A stretch of DNA of 64,000 nucleotides from Laguncularia racemosa (GCA_037954665.1 JBBMOL010000302.1:1-64000); one strand, 5' to 3'. Positions 33,023 to 44,968 are shown, numbered from the stretch's first letter. Translations and numbers: made by a program. The notes: a model not told the origin generated them from the sequence alone.

Positions 33023-33566
33023 TATGAAAGTAAATTAACTCAACCAATTATGTAATTGACAATTCAAGAAGCTATCTTGTGATTTCGACAATTGTAATTC
33101 TTTCAAAGCCGAATTCCTTTTTTTTTTTCTTTTTTTGAATTTCGGTTCTTGATTCTTTCTTTTGCAATCAAATTTGATTTTTTTTTTCTTTTGTAGATAA
33201 GCTATGAATTGAACACAATTGATTATTCAAGAAAACCTAAATATTGTCGGCCCTAATGGATTGTGAGACCGAACAAGTATGAAATTTTTTTTATATGATT
33301 TCTATCTATGAATATGGAAAAGACAACAGATGAATATAGAAAAGAACAACATAAATTTTTTTTATATGATTTTTTTTTTAGATATGAATATGGAAAATAA
33401 CAATAGACGAATATGGAAAAGAACAACAGACGGATATGGAAAAGAACAACAGACGAATATAGAAAAGACAACCGACAGAGTATGCAAAAGAACAATAGAC
33501 AAATATGAAAAAGAACAATAGACAATTAAAGAAAAGGATAGAATTTACTTGATTCAAGAAGCCGAA
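33023..33566 (-). other. Leader of element P (promoter-distal part)
   Basis: AT-rich sequence between primer site and the insertion point of element II. Contains 23-bp tandem repeats. No coding signal. Confidence 0.6.
33309..33530. repeat. 23-bp tandem repeats
   Basis: About eight imperfect copies of GAATATGGAAAAGAACAACAGAC, two at 33,309-33,350 and six contiguous at 33,383-33,530, separated by an A/T-rich spacer. Contiguous with no unique spacers, so a minisatellite and not a CRISPR. Confidence 0.85.
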
Positions 33567-33577
33567 GCTTGATACCA
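33567..33577 (-). other. Primer-binding site of element P
   Basis: GCTTGATACCA, reverse complement TGGTATCAAGC, a one-base-deleted initiator-Met site, 2 bp from the LTR edge. Confidence 0.7.
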
Positions 33578-33579
33578 AA

Positions 33580-34005
33580 TGATGCGTGAAACCTTAAGTA
33601 TGTTAAACTTAGAACCCCAATGATGCTAGTTGGCTTCAATTACCCCGAGGATCATCTTGAATAAGCGATGCGTAACTAGACCCCAATCAAACGCATTGAC
33701 TGTAACCTAAGTTATCAAAAGTTATTCCTAGTAATTCGGTTAAGAATCTTATGGAAAAAGTTCTTTTGCAAAAGAACAAAAAGTGGTATTTCGTATCTCA
33801 CGAAAAAGATGTGTTTTCATATATCAAAATTTAGATGTTCTTTATGGCCGGCCCTTGCACAGCTTATATAGAGTCATACAGGAATATGGAAAACCTAAGT
33901 TGCCTAATCTATTTGTTTCCTTATCCTCATGTAACCGAATAGGCAACTAAATTATATAAATTACAAACCAAAACAAATACTAAAAAATATAACAACAAAC
34001 CCGCA
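33580..34005 (-). repeat. LTR of element P, with internal sequence on both sides
   Basis: 426 bp, TGATGCGTGAAACC to AAACCCGCA on the plus strand. On the minus strand a CTATATAAGC TATA box lies near 33,860. The primer site adjoins on the left; on the right a polypurine tract and a pol C-terminus adjoin. It therefore acted as 5' LTR for one unit and 3' LTR for another. Confidence 0.7.
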
Positions 34006-34043
34006 AATTCCCTTTCCTATTTCAGTTCAATATATAATATTTC

Positions 34044-34309
34044 TTATTCTAGAACTTCAAATCCTTGATTTTCTTCCATGGAAACATGAATTACATTAAT
34101 AGGTGTTGGTTCTCCTTTCATGTAATTTGATTCCTTGGCTTGTAGGTCTATAACCAGTCCTTGTGGAGCATCATTCATCCTCTTTGCTCTAGCTCGAGTC
34201 ATTGATCCTGCAATTCCTTTTAATGGATCTTAAGTCCTTGGTTCTATCTTCTTAAGTGCTAGATGATCCTCATCATCTTTGTGTAGAAAATCGAAATTTT
34301 CTTACCTCG
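34044..34309 (-). pseudogene. Pol C-terminal tail of a second P-like unit
   Basis: Minus-strand frame with KDDEDHLALKKIEP, a stop, then AGSMTRARAKRMNDAPQGL and a final EENQGFEVLE before the stop at 34,044. The TRARAK motif is the basic pol tail of this chromovirus group (element F: ITRSRAKRLKEAL). Unlike F, the tail here ends before the LTR. It is cut off on the right by an Athila-type LTR. Confidence 0.65.
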
Positions 34310-35249
34310 AGGCAAAATGTGCAATTTTTCTATTTATGAAGATTTATCCTATTAGATGAAACTTCTTTCTATCTAACAAGAATTATACATGTAATTAATT
34401 TGAGTGCATAAATTAATCACAAAACAATCAAAATACATGAATAGATACAAAGGCATAAACTCTTCATTAATCAATAAACAATTTAATCACATGGTTTAAA
34501 GTTTCATAAAATGTACGGTATATAAATCTACTCCTCTATGGAATTTACAATAAATACAAAGACTTTAGAGAAATAACAAGTAATCATGATGAAAAGAAGA
34601 AACCCTTATAGATGTCTTGTGATCTTCAATGATGCTCCAACAATTTCTCCCTTCAAGTTCATAACTCTGCTCTCTTAGGGTTTTTTAGAGTGACTAAGAA
34701 TGATAAAAGGTCATAACTCTCTCTCAATTGCAAAATAAATCGAGTATTTATAGTTTTAGAAACAGGGGTAGCATGCAAGACCTACTACATGCCCATGCTC
34801 AGGGTTGTGTGCTTTAGAACAAAGTAAAATTCTGGTGTTTAAGGCTCTGCACGACCTCCTACACAACCATGCTCAAGGTTGTGCACTTTGGAATTCCCTT
34901 AATTTCTTCTTTAGTTAGATTTCCCCTTTTAGCACTACTCTCTACATAACTTGTGCAATAGTTAGGGAACATTTTCAAGATGTATTATGATCTCTTTTTG
35001 TCCTTCAACACTGATGTCTACATGGCCATGCTGAAGGTGGTGTACATGTGAAATCACCCTTTTCTATACTTTGCCAAATTTTGCCTCTTGTTTTTGCTCA
35101 AACCTTCTTTAAATCCTTCAATTGTCTGCTTTAAACCTTGAAATCAAATATTAAGCACTTAAGTATCATTTTCTTGATAAATTCACGTAAAATTCATATA
35201 AAATTATATCCAATAAGTATTGGAAATAAGGACCTTTCAACGCTTATCA
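34310..35249 (-). repeat. Truncated Athila-type LTR
   Basis: Minus strand starts TGATAAGCGTTGAAAGG at 35,249, like the Athila start TGATAAGTCG. It shares the order of landmarks with LTR C (GCAC/GTGC short palindromes, then ATGGAGGAGTAGA), but stops before the LTR 3' end. Flanks CCTCG and CCTAG could be a 4/5 target duplication. Confidence 0.5.
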
Positions 35250-36589
35250 CCTAGTTAATGTAAGCATGGTGAAGGGTTACGATTATAGTCTATGCACTTA
35301 GTGGGGTTGGTTAGTAGACACTTCTTTGGAAACACAAGTTGAAGCAACATCTACTACTAGAGGAAAATTACGTCTATGAAACTTGTGTGGCTTACTTTTC
35401 AAAAATCACATCTTTGTATACTAGTATATAAAGACATCATGTCATTCTTAGAAAACAAGTTTGATCAATCAAGTGATTTTGGTAGATTCTAGAATCTAGT
35501 TACAAAATGTATGATTAAGTGATTAATAAATTATGGTATAGGTAAAAGGGTTTAATCAATTGGGTGAATTTGTTTGAGCCTAAAATCATGTGAAGAATTT
35601 TTTCAAGAACTAAGCTATTGAGATAGTTAATTTAGTTGGAATAACTAAGAGGTTTAAAATAAATTTATTATCAAGCATTGGTCACTAAAAATCTTTCAAG
35701 GTCTAAATTAATAAGAAAATTAACATAATAAGAGCAATTTTGGCCTATACTAATGTAGTGTTCTATTTTATCCTTTTTATCAAACCTGGGCCCTAAAATT
35801 AAAAAAAAAATGGAAACATAAGTGATATGACAAAAATTGTAATAGGAATTTTAACTATATGAAAATTGGATTGTATGTGTTTTTAAGGATTTTGTTTATA
35901 ATTATGGTTAACAATAACAAAAGATATGTATAATTCTTTTGGAAGATTTTATAGTAGAATTGCATTATTTGTTCCTAATGATAAGCTAAATATAACACCA
36001 TGCTAAGAATTGATATGAACTAATTGATTTGCTTTTTGATTGCCACAATTCTAAAGAATTGATAAGATATGTAATTTAAGAGAGTGAACTTAATGAGATT
36101 TTGATTGTCAAGGATTGTAAAATATTTTTGATATTAACATAACCTAATTATAACAAAACCTTAACAGCCTTAAGGGCATAGATGTAATAAATAAAAGTAG
36201 GATTCTATCAATACTAGATATTACGACTAACTATTTACAACTACTAATAAAATATTACTAAATGATGGAAGGAACTTTTTCCAAAATAAAGTAAAATAAA
36301 TTAATAACTCATATTTGACATATAATGTTCATGTGAACTAACATTTGCATGTCCCATGTAGATATCTTATGTAAACTAGTCTTCACGCTATGCATACACC
36401 ATGCAAAGTTGGTGCAATATATAATTACATGTCTTCTAAAACTGGATCTAGTGCAACTACATGAATTGAGCAAAAATTTCCCAATTGATTTTTAGTATCC
36501 ACATTATAGCTCTTTAGAAATATCTGCTCTTCATCTGAACAATCATCACAAGTAATCCTACACGTCTAATTAATTCAACCCTAAGCTCT
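35250..36589. other. Unassigned AT-rich stretch
   Basis: No recognisable element or gene. A 48-codon minus-strand frame (about 36,435-36,575) with CDDCSDEEQIF and HVVALDPVLED is the only coding-like hint; I do not recognise it. Confidence 0.5.
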
Positions 36590-37257
36590 TGATGCAGTGT
36601 AAAGCATGAAACACCACAATACGTGAGAGAAAATAATTGTAATTATCAATAACGAGCAATAATCAATTATAATCACAATAATCTATCTATTACATAACTC
36701 CTAAGGTATTTATAAACTCAAAACCCTAGAGTTATTAAGGAAACTAAATACAAGGAAAATATGACACTAAAACAACTTTCCTAAAATTAATAAGGAAACT
36801 AAATAAAATCAAAAAGGAAGTAGAACATTAAAATTACTAAATTGGCTAAAACTATTTGACACTCTAGCATATGCCAAACAAAAGCTAATTTGACTCATCT
36901 ATGAGCTTTGGAAACAACTTCCAAAATTAAGTTAATCTGAATAATGAAATTATGCCTTTAGAAATATCTTTTGATATCAAGATCTCAAATATTGTTGGGC
37001 TATGAATAGCTTGATTTCCGAATGACTTCAAACTATCTACTTCTAACAAGGCTTTGGAATTTCCAAATTCTTATCTACTGTCATTTACAATCGGATTCCA
37101 ATTCTAATTAGTTACTGATTATGCTAAACCAAATTCTAATTTTGATGACTTAACTTTTAATTCTAAGTGCTTCTTTCCCTACTTCAGAGTCTTCCGTTTT
37201 TTAACATTATAATGATTTAAGTGTTCCTTAATTTGTGGACTTATCTTGCCAGCGTCA
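36590..37257 (-). repeat. 3' LTR of a chromovirus-like element
   Basis: Minus strand TGACGCTGGCAAG to ACACTGCATCA, 668 bp, with a TTTATAAATACC promoter box near 36,710. To its right a polypurine-like AAGTGGTGGAGAA and a short internal end (37,258-37,291) support 3' LTR status. No pol domain is recognisable further right, past the copia-like solo LTR. Confidence 0.6.
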
Positions 37258-37291
37258 TTCTCCACCACTTGTAAAAAACTCAACCACAAGT

Positions 37292-38731
37292 TGTTAGGGG
37301 AGAATGTTAAGTTCTCTAATTTAGTTTTGATGTTAACAAAAGAGGAATAATGTGTAACAAATGAAGATAGTATGTAATTTTTCTAAAGTTGAACAAGGAG
37401 ATAGAAGCTTGTTCAAAACCTTCAAAAGTGTTATATAGACTATTTTTGTTCTGATAGAAGGTGTTTCAGAAGTTGTGTAGTGTATCCGTAGTTATCGTGT
37501 TAATCTTTCAAAACCTTTACACTAGGAGAACAGTTGACAGGTTTGTTTCAGAAGCACTTTCAAAACCTTCATAACAAGAGGACAGTTAACAGGATTGCTT
37601 CAGAAGCACTTTCAGAACCTTTCATGTCTGTAATGAATTCTTCCAGATTACGTTCTAATTTTATATCGATAGTTTTTAATAAATTTCAAGGCCTAGTTCC
37701 ACGTGCCAAGTATTTTTGGGTAATATACTTGATGTGTTTTACTAAAGTTGGATTTTATATCATGGGGTTTTTAATTTACATAAAGTTCTACAAGATTTTA
37801 TTCAAAGATTTTATTTTATGATAAAGTGAGATCATATAAGAATTACAAGTTTTATCAAGATTTAAATCTAGATATTTGTGCTATATTTTGGGAGATCCAG
37901 CAGTTACAAAGATAAGGATAAGAAATATGGTTGTTACATCAAGATATGGTTCCACAATGTGAGGGATATCTTCAACAAACTTGATTCAAGAGATATATCC
38001 AAAGAAGATCTCGGTCAAACTGATTTATCTAAGCTTATCCTCATCAAGAATATCACGGAATGCAGATTCTCTCCAACAGATCCAACTTATTTTTGAATTA
38101 CAAAAATTCAAAAATAAATTCAAGATTGTTATGTGGAAAGTAGCCGTTATGTTCTCTTCATATAAGGAGTGTTTAATTCAAATGAAAAAAGTGAGAGAAC
38201 GTTCTTGAAAAAAAAAGAAGAAAAAAGGAGACACACGAAAAGAAAAGGCTCATACATCTTCAAGTGAAAAATCTTTACATATACATGTGATCTATTATAT
38301 AGAGGAAATCTGATATTCCTCATTGTTGTTGAAATTCCTTTCGTGAATAAGGAATTGTTGTTGTTTCATCACTGTAGTTGAGTGATTAACTTAGTAAAGA
38401 AGCTAGAAAAACTCAACAGTGAGACTTTGCCTTGAAGAGGTTTATGTTGTATATTTTCAATTTGTTTGATATAGTGAAACACAACCGGTATAGACAACCG
38501 AGACCCTGGCATGGAGCTGGAAGAGAGGACTGACGCGCGAGGTGGAACCTCTATAAATATATGAGCATTCTATTCTTCTCTACTCATTTTATTTACTGCA
38601 CATTATTGTTTTTCATTATTGTTATTCACGTGATTTTATTAGTAGAGAGTTTTGATTGATTTGCGAAAAAGTGAAACTTTAAGTAATTAATCAATTCACC
38701 CCCCTCTTGATTAATCTAATTAGGACCAACA
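37292..38731 (+). repeat. Ty1/copia-like solo LTR
   Basis: 1,440 bp, TGTTAGGGG to GGACCAACA, flanked by a perfect 5-bp duplication CAAGT (37,287-37,291 and 38,732-38,736). CTATAAATATATGAG near 38,551 is a likely TATA box. The AATTCACCCCCCTCTTG stretch near the 3' end is typical of copia LTRs. Small frames within it are not genes. Confidence 0.8.
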
Positions 38732-38736
38732 CAAGT

Positions 38737-40042
38737 CTTGTTTCAAAAGAATCCAAATTCCTCTTAACTGTAGCAACTTAAATAATCTTCCATCTCCTCC
38801 AAAATCAAATACAAATCTATAAAGCTTAAAGAAAGAGAAATAAAAGGGTCCAACTATATCAGGCATAGGCTTTGCTATCATTTTACTAACATGACAACAT
38901 TAATTCTTTAGTTATCTACTCACTTAACAACTATTGCATCTCCTAAACTTGAGTAACCAACAGGCTAAGCCATATATTCCATAGTCTCAATTGCATACTC
39001 TTAAAGTACAACTTACTTTCCTTCCATTTTCATCATGTATTCCATCAATCGATCCCGTATAATCAAACAAAACAATAAACTCTTATAATAGTATAATGTT
39101 TAGTAATAATCCTCTGTCATTTTGGAAAAAGAAAAAAATCATTCTACTAAGAATTTAGAATAATACATGCTTGTGACACCTTACAAAATTCCAGTATTCC
39201 ATAATGCCAATATTGTAATAAACAACTTCCATCCATCACCATCTTTTGTATACTATTTATGAAACTGCGGAGAATTAAACCATTTTTTATGGTAAAATTA
39301 ATTAGGACAACCATTTAAGATCTCAATAAAGTAGAATATAATACCCTAAATTTTTTAAACCATTAAGGTTAAGGCTTTCAATTGACTATGATTCTTGTCC
39401 ATACTTTACAAAGGTTAGAACTTTTAGGATTATCTTAAATACCTATATATAGTTTTTCTTGTTTTTAAGAGATGTGGATAATTAGCTTGTCTAAGAAGTT
39501 TCTTTGGCTAACTTTCTAAGAAAGTCACCTCAAAAACTTAATCTATAAGTTCCAAAGTTAACATTTTGAAGAGGGTTATTTCACTAACTTCTTGAGGAAG
39601 TTTACTTGACCAACATATCACGTAATACATTAAAAAAAACTTAGATAAGAGGTATAATAAGTTAACCTCTCAAAGAAGTCATCTTAATAAACTTGATGAC
39701 AAGGTTTCTCACAACTTTTCAAAGAAAACTACTAGATCAACCATTCAATAAAACTACTTATCTTACAAAAACCTTAACTTATGAGATAATTTAGTTCATA
39801 AATCTAGGAAATGTTATCTTAAGATGGCTAAATAAAGTTAGAATACTATAGTTGACTTAGTAAACTAAGAATTGACTTAAGTTGACTCCATATTAGATGA
39901 TGGAAGACTTAAGTCTACTAGTACAAAAACCCAAGTTGATTAAAGTAATTGCTCAAGTTGACTTAAGACTTCTTCAGTAATGATGTAAGTTGATTTGCCC
40001 ACATAACTGAGTGGACCTAAATAATCTCAAACTTATGAGATG
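38737..40042. other. Unassigned AT-rich stretch
   Basis: Probably begins as the internal remnant of the gypsy element whose LTR is at 36,590, but no motif proves it. TTGACT-rich from about 39,840. No gene seen. Confidence 0.45.
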
Positions 40043-40047
40043 AGTTT

Positions 40048-40887
40048 TGATATGAACCACGCCCATGTGTGACGAAACCCAATACCAATACGTTCGGAAT
40101 TGCTACCCAAGATGCCAAACAATCGAGTGGAAACTACGACCCGTTGCCTATAAGTGAGGCAAGAACCTTGGTATATTATGTGGACACCATAATTGGGATG
40201 AAAGACTGATTGATAAGTTAGGATGAACGCCATAGAAGAAAATCTAATAAGTTCAAGGGAAGTTCTTTAAAGAACCAAGAGAGGAATTCTCTCAAAAGTG
40301 TTATTCAAACTTATATGTTGTATATTTCTGTTCTCAACCCTAGAAGCTTTACAGTAAGGTTTACAATTCGTAATAATAAAAGCCCAAAACGACATAACAT
40401 CATTAAGTTGCAGAAAAATAACAAAACAGGGAATTAAAGGCTGATGGCATTGGATTAAAGGCCTACAGCGTTGGAGCCGACGTAGTAGCCAACGTAGAGT
40501 GTATACACGGTCGTGCCTTTCTAGACGTGTATGTTTCTGTAGATATTCTTGACACCATACACGGCCGTGCCTTTGAACCGTGTATACGACTGTGTATGTT
40601 TTTGTGGAGCCTCTAGACTCACTACACGGTCGTGCCTTGTAAAGACACGCCCCCTTCAACCCGTATCCATTATGACTTGTACAAGAGCAAGGGCATTCTC
40701 ATGGTTGTTCCCATCTTTTCCGGCTTCATGGTTGCTCCAATCCTTTCCGGCTTCGTGGACATCATTTATCAACCCGTTAAGTACTTCCTTGAATCGTTTC
40801 GCTCGAGTTCTTGTGATCGGTCCAAGTGGCACTTCAAGAGGATCCACATTCCATCTTCTGGCTTGGCTCCTATCATGGTTCTCATCA
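40048..40887 (-). repeat. Chromovirus solo LTR (D/E/F family)
   Basis: TGATATGAACCACGCC to GGTTCTCATCA, 840 bp, with perfect target duplication AGTTT (40,043-40,047, 40,888-40,892). The minus-strand frame 40,656-40,847 encodes PLEVPLGPITRTRAKRFKEV, the pol tail housed inside the LTR. Best example of a solo LTR of this family. Confidence 0.9.
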
Positions 40888-40892
40888 AGTTT

Positions 40893-42279
40893 TTAGTAAT
40901 CGAGGCATGGAAATCAAAGTTAAATTCCATAAGAAAACCGCAACTTCTACCTTATACAAGTTAGCACCAACCCTTTCTTCATGACAATGAGATCCCTACT
41001 CTAATTAGATTGTCTCATGAAGGAAGAAAACAAGTATGAATACTTGATCAATTTGGCTTAGAAATCAAAATTGAATATCACAAGCTCTAGCTTAAATGTC
41101 ATTTGTAAATTTTAAGAATTTTTATAGATAGTATTCTTAGAAACTCTATTAGATAAGGAAATGCACCTAGGATTTAGCTCTAAATGAACCTAAAAAAGGT
41201 CCATGAGATAGAGATGACTCGATGTACTGTAAGTTGACCTAAGGTAACTTAGCTAAATTAAAAGTTGACCTGAGTCAACTATCTCAAACTGACTTAGTAA
41301 CTTAGGTCTTTCATTCAACACCTTCAAAAAGACTTAAGTTAACTTAAGGTATTATAGCTAAGACTCGATATGACGTAGGATAGACTTAGAAGATAAGATG
41401 TTATAGATGAAATTGATGAACTTGACTTAGTGAAATTCCAATTGAAAACCACAAACTACGCTATCTCCCATTACACTTCTTATTTGAAGGTTTAGTCTCA
41501 TTCTGATAATTTCACCTAGTAGCCTAAACTCGAATTTAGTCAAACTTTATCTATAGGACTAGTACTTAATCTTAAGTACTCCATGAGTATTAGATCTAAA
41601 AATCTAAACACAATTGATTAAAGTATGCTTCAATTTGACTTAAGTTAACTTTCGATAGGTAATTAGATGATTCATGAAAACTTGTTTTTGACATGAATCA
41701 ATTTCTTTTTAATTTCATTTAGTCTTACCCTAATAATAATTATTAACATTGTAAAACCTAGGTTAGCAAGATAAAATCCAAATTAATAACAAATTAAACT
41801 ATAAACATACTTAAAATCAAAAGTTTGTAAACTTTGACTTAGAAAATTGTAATTAATCATGCCTGAAACCATACCTTAATATTAACTAATTACAACTAGT
41901 TTTTCTCATAAATCATTATCCTAACCTTAATTACCAAAAAACACACAAAATCCTAGAGGAAAGCACCAAGTAATCAACCAATTCACATCCCATCAATGGC
42001 ATTAGTCATAAGTTGCATTTTCCCATAAGAATCTTCGAAAAATTAACATCTTGTCCTATCTTATCCTATGGAAAGTGACCTTTCCATCATACCCTATCTC
42101 GACTTATCTTCATGAACTAATTTCCACAAGGCAGAAATAAGAAGAAGACCTAAGAGTGATTGCCTTTATCTCCTCAATTTGACATGTGAAGTAAGCTACA
42201 TCACAATGAATTAAAACTACCTCAGTCTTCATCAACCTTGGCATGTAACTTCTTTTAACACATGCTGATGTGAACCTTA
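40893..42279. other. Unassigned AT-rich stretch with TTGAC motifs
   Basis: Continuation of the sequence interrupted by the solo LTR. Contains many GTTGACCT / TTGACTTA motifs (41,225-41,480, 41,630). No coding signal on either strand. Confidence 0.5.
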
Positions 42280-42284
42280 GGTTG

Positions 42285-44963
42285 TGATAGGAATCAAAAT
42301 CTGACAAGACCTATCATTAGGGCAAAAACTAAAGGAATTTGAATTTTGGCGATGAGGGCCCATTTTGAGCAGATCGACCCCGGAATCATTTATACATTAA
42401 CCTCTTTTCTATTATTCTTGTATTGTGTTTTCCAACAGGCACACTTATCATATTTTATAGGGCAATGGACAAACTTCCTCAGACTTAGCTTGTGGGTTAT
42501 CTATGGACCGACCTGAACCGATGATGAGTCGGGCCGATGGATCCTATAGAAGATCGGCATCTTGAATTCTTTTATATATTTCTTCTTTTATGAACTATTT
42601 TGGTTGTATTTGGTTTTTGGACACTTTTATTTCCTTGTAATCTTCATTTAGGGCTAGCTACCTTAAAAGTGGCAAACTTGTAATTTTGACCACTTTCTAA
42701 CCCTAGGAGTAGCAAGTATAAATACTTGCTTAAGAGAGGGTTTGAGGAGGCCATTTTTTGTAGATCAAACATAGCACTTTCACATGTGGAATTAGGGTTT
42801 CCTAATTGATGGGTGTCGAATCCAACAAAAATAAAAACCTACTCCTAGACAATTATATGATTTGCATATAGTGGTGAGTAGGGTCGAATCCACAGGGATT
42901 GGTTAAATATATTTCTATTCAAAGAGAATAAAGAGGAAAAGAAAAATGGGAGGTTTTGTTTGTGAATCAAATAATGTTGAAAAAAGATAATAAAATCGAA
43001 TATTGATAAAAAGCCTAGCTAAAGGAATCAAGATAGTTTAATTCTAGGAATTGATCATCGATGCAAATATTTTCTATTCTTATTTCTAGATAAACTGGTT
43101 ATGGTTATTAACAAGCTCTAACAACCTATCTTTTCGTACTTCCTCGATAATCAAGAGAAGCTCTTTGATTATTTCTCTTATCGATTAGACAACCCTAGAC
43201 AAGCGCTTAGGATTTAATCTACCAATAGCATTAAAAACTAGAGAGACCACCAATTCATGCCAGTAGATTATAAGATAACCTATTTAAACATGATCATACA
43301 CCTCCATAACATGAATTCGATCATCTATTTTATAACCAAACAAGTTATTGTGTTACTGAGACTAGAACAATCAAACAATTACGGATTTGACATACTAGTT
43401 GACAATATATTAACTTGCTAATTAAGTAGAAGAGCTCTAATTCATACCAATCAACAAAGATAATAATGACAAAACGTTCAGAAGATATATGAATATCCAA
43501 AAACAAAGAGTAGAATAAATACAAGTCAATTAGACCTCACAATTCGTGGAGAATTAAACATCTATGACCCCTTGGCTAGAAAAGTAGCTTAGCTACTCAT
43601 GTTCATCAACAAAACGAAAATAAAAAGTAGAAACATCATGAACCTGGTTGCCTGCTCTGCCTCCAAGATGATCCAAGGTTCTTCAAGATCCAAAAAATCC
43701 CCTAACCCTCTAGGGTTAGTTCTATTTATATTGTTAAAGGAATGGCAGGTGATCTTTTGCTAGCAAGATACGAAAATATCTTTCCTTTTCCAAGTAGATT
43801 TCGACAAGTGAATATTCGTCCGCCTAGCACGGCCTACACCACGGCTAGATTTCCAACCGTGCCTTCCTCTGTGCATAATCTACAAGTCTTCATCCGTGTC
43901 TAGTGTGTACCACGACCTACACCATGGCTAGATTTCCAACCGTGCCTTCCTCTGTCAATGTTCCACAATTTCTTCTCCTTGGCACGTCTAGCTTCCACCA
44001 CGGGTTCCACCACAGCTTCAAGCACGGTTTCCACCACGGCCAGATCACGAGATGTGTCTCTCTCTGTTGAAAGTCCACATTTCCGCCTTCTTGTGCAGTG
44101 TGTAACACGGTTTACACCATGGCCGTGCCTCAAACCATGCTTCCTCCTAGGCAGATACACGGCCGTGTACTTCAACCGTGTATCTTCCTGTTGATTCAAA
44201 ACCAAGTACACGGCCGTGTACTTCAATTACACTCCCATGTACTTCCCTCCGGCAGTGTAAATCCTTGTCTTTGAACTAAGTTGTAGATGACTTCTCTAAT
44301 TTACTTGAATTGGCACCCTTAACTCCATTTAACCTGATTTATCACCATAATAGAATTAAATACCATTTCCTTATGATTTCTATAAAATCAATAATAATTT
44401 AACAAAATTTATACTATAAAGATTGAGTATAAAATGGCTCTATCACTAATTTTCATTAGACTCTTATCAATTTCAATCCCAAGAGTTGAAATTGTGGCGA
44501 GTGCAACACCTTGAAATTGTGAGTAGTATCAATTTCATTTTGTTGTGATTTCTTTTCTTCTCTAGTGTGTCATATTTAGGGGTGAATTGAGATAGTTCTT
44601 GGATAGATTTGCTTCCTATTATTTTCGAATTCTTGTGTTTAATTAAGATCCTTTGCATTTGAATTTGGTTCTTCCTTGAAGATTACTTCTTGAAACGTGA
44701 TTATCACTTGTGGAAAGGGTTTTTAAGAATTGAAGATTTCTTTTGAATTTCTGGATTATTCACGTGGGATTATATGTGATTAGTGTGATGTTAGAAGAGA
44801 TTATTATTGTGATATTACAATTACAACATTGAGTATTTGGATTTCATTACACCTTCACTAGGTATACGCCATTTTTGCCCTTTTTGGAACCGGTTTGTTG
44901 TTGACTTGAGTTTGTTTTTCTTGAGTCTTTTAATTGTGCTTCCAAGTGGATTTAGGCACATCG
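42285..44963 (+). repeat. Solo LTR of the K type, split by a nested LTR
   Basis: TGATAGGAATCAAAATC start and TTTAGGCACATC-G end, with perfect duplication GGTTG (42,280-42,284, 44,964-44,968). Own length about 1,035 bp after removing 42,807-44,450. Contains the palindromic TATA box at 42,711-42,730. Reading from its start gives a LTRPIIRAKTK peptide, like the pol tail of the chromoviruses. Confidence 0.85.
42807..44445 (-). repeat. Athila-type solo LTR nested in LTR 42,285
   Basis: 1,639 bp, TGATGGGTGTCGAATCC to TGGCTCTATCA, with perfect duplication CTAAT (42,802-42,806, 44,446-44,450). GGGTCGAATCCACAGGGATTG near its plus-strand start is typical of Athila/Tat LTR 3' ends read in reverse. Holds ACACGGCCGTGTA palindromes (44,155-44,225) and an 82-bp tandem duplication at 43,832-43,955. 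Confidence 0.85.
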
Positions 44964-44968
44964 GGTTG

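Larger units (their letters stand above)
15210..34005 (-). mobile_element. Ty3/gypsy element P, split by nested insertions
   Basis: Minus-strand element in two pieces. Gag and protease at 15,210-17,110 plus leader to 17,529; leader with tandem repeats (33,018-33,566), primer site (33,567-33,577) and 426-bp LTR (33,580-34,005). The pieces are separated by element II, whose target duplication ATTGA (17,525-17,529 and 33,018-33,022) shows they were once contiguous. Gag and protease resemble those of element G (58.9-60.8 kb). Pol lies in or beyond the N gap. Confidence 0.65.

Noticed and set aside
33309..33530. Regular short repeats that could suggest a CRISPR array
   Set aside because: Units are contiguous, imperfect and lack unique spacers; plant retroelement leader context. 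It is a minisatellite.
33253..33578. Leu/Phe/Ser-rich frames resembling membrane peptides
   Set aside because: Shadow of the 23-bp tandem repeats and T-runs in the leader of element P.
37534..38208. Open frames of 72-95 codons as coding exons
   Set aside because: They lie inside the copia-like solo LTR with perfect target duplication, and show no known domain.
40656..40847. 63-codon frame as a small host gene
   Set aside because: It is the chromovirus pol tail encoded within a solo LTR, identical in type to 61,525-61,675.
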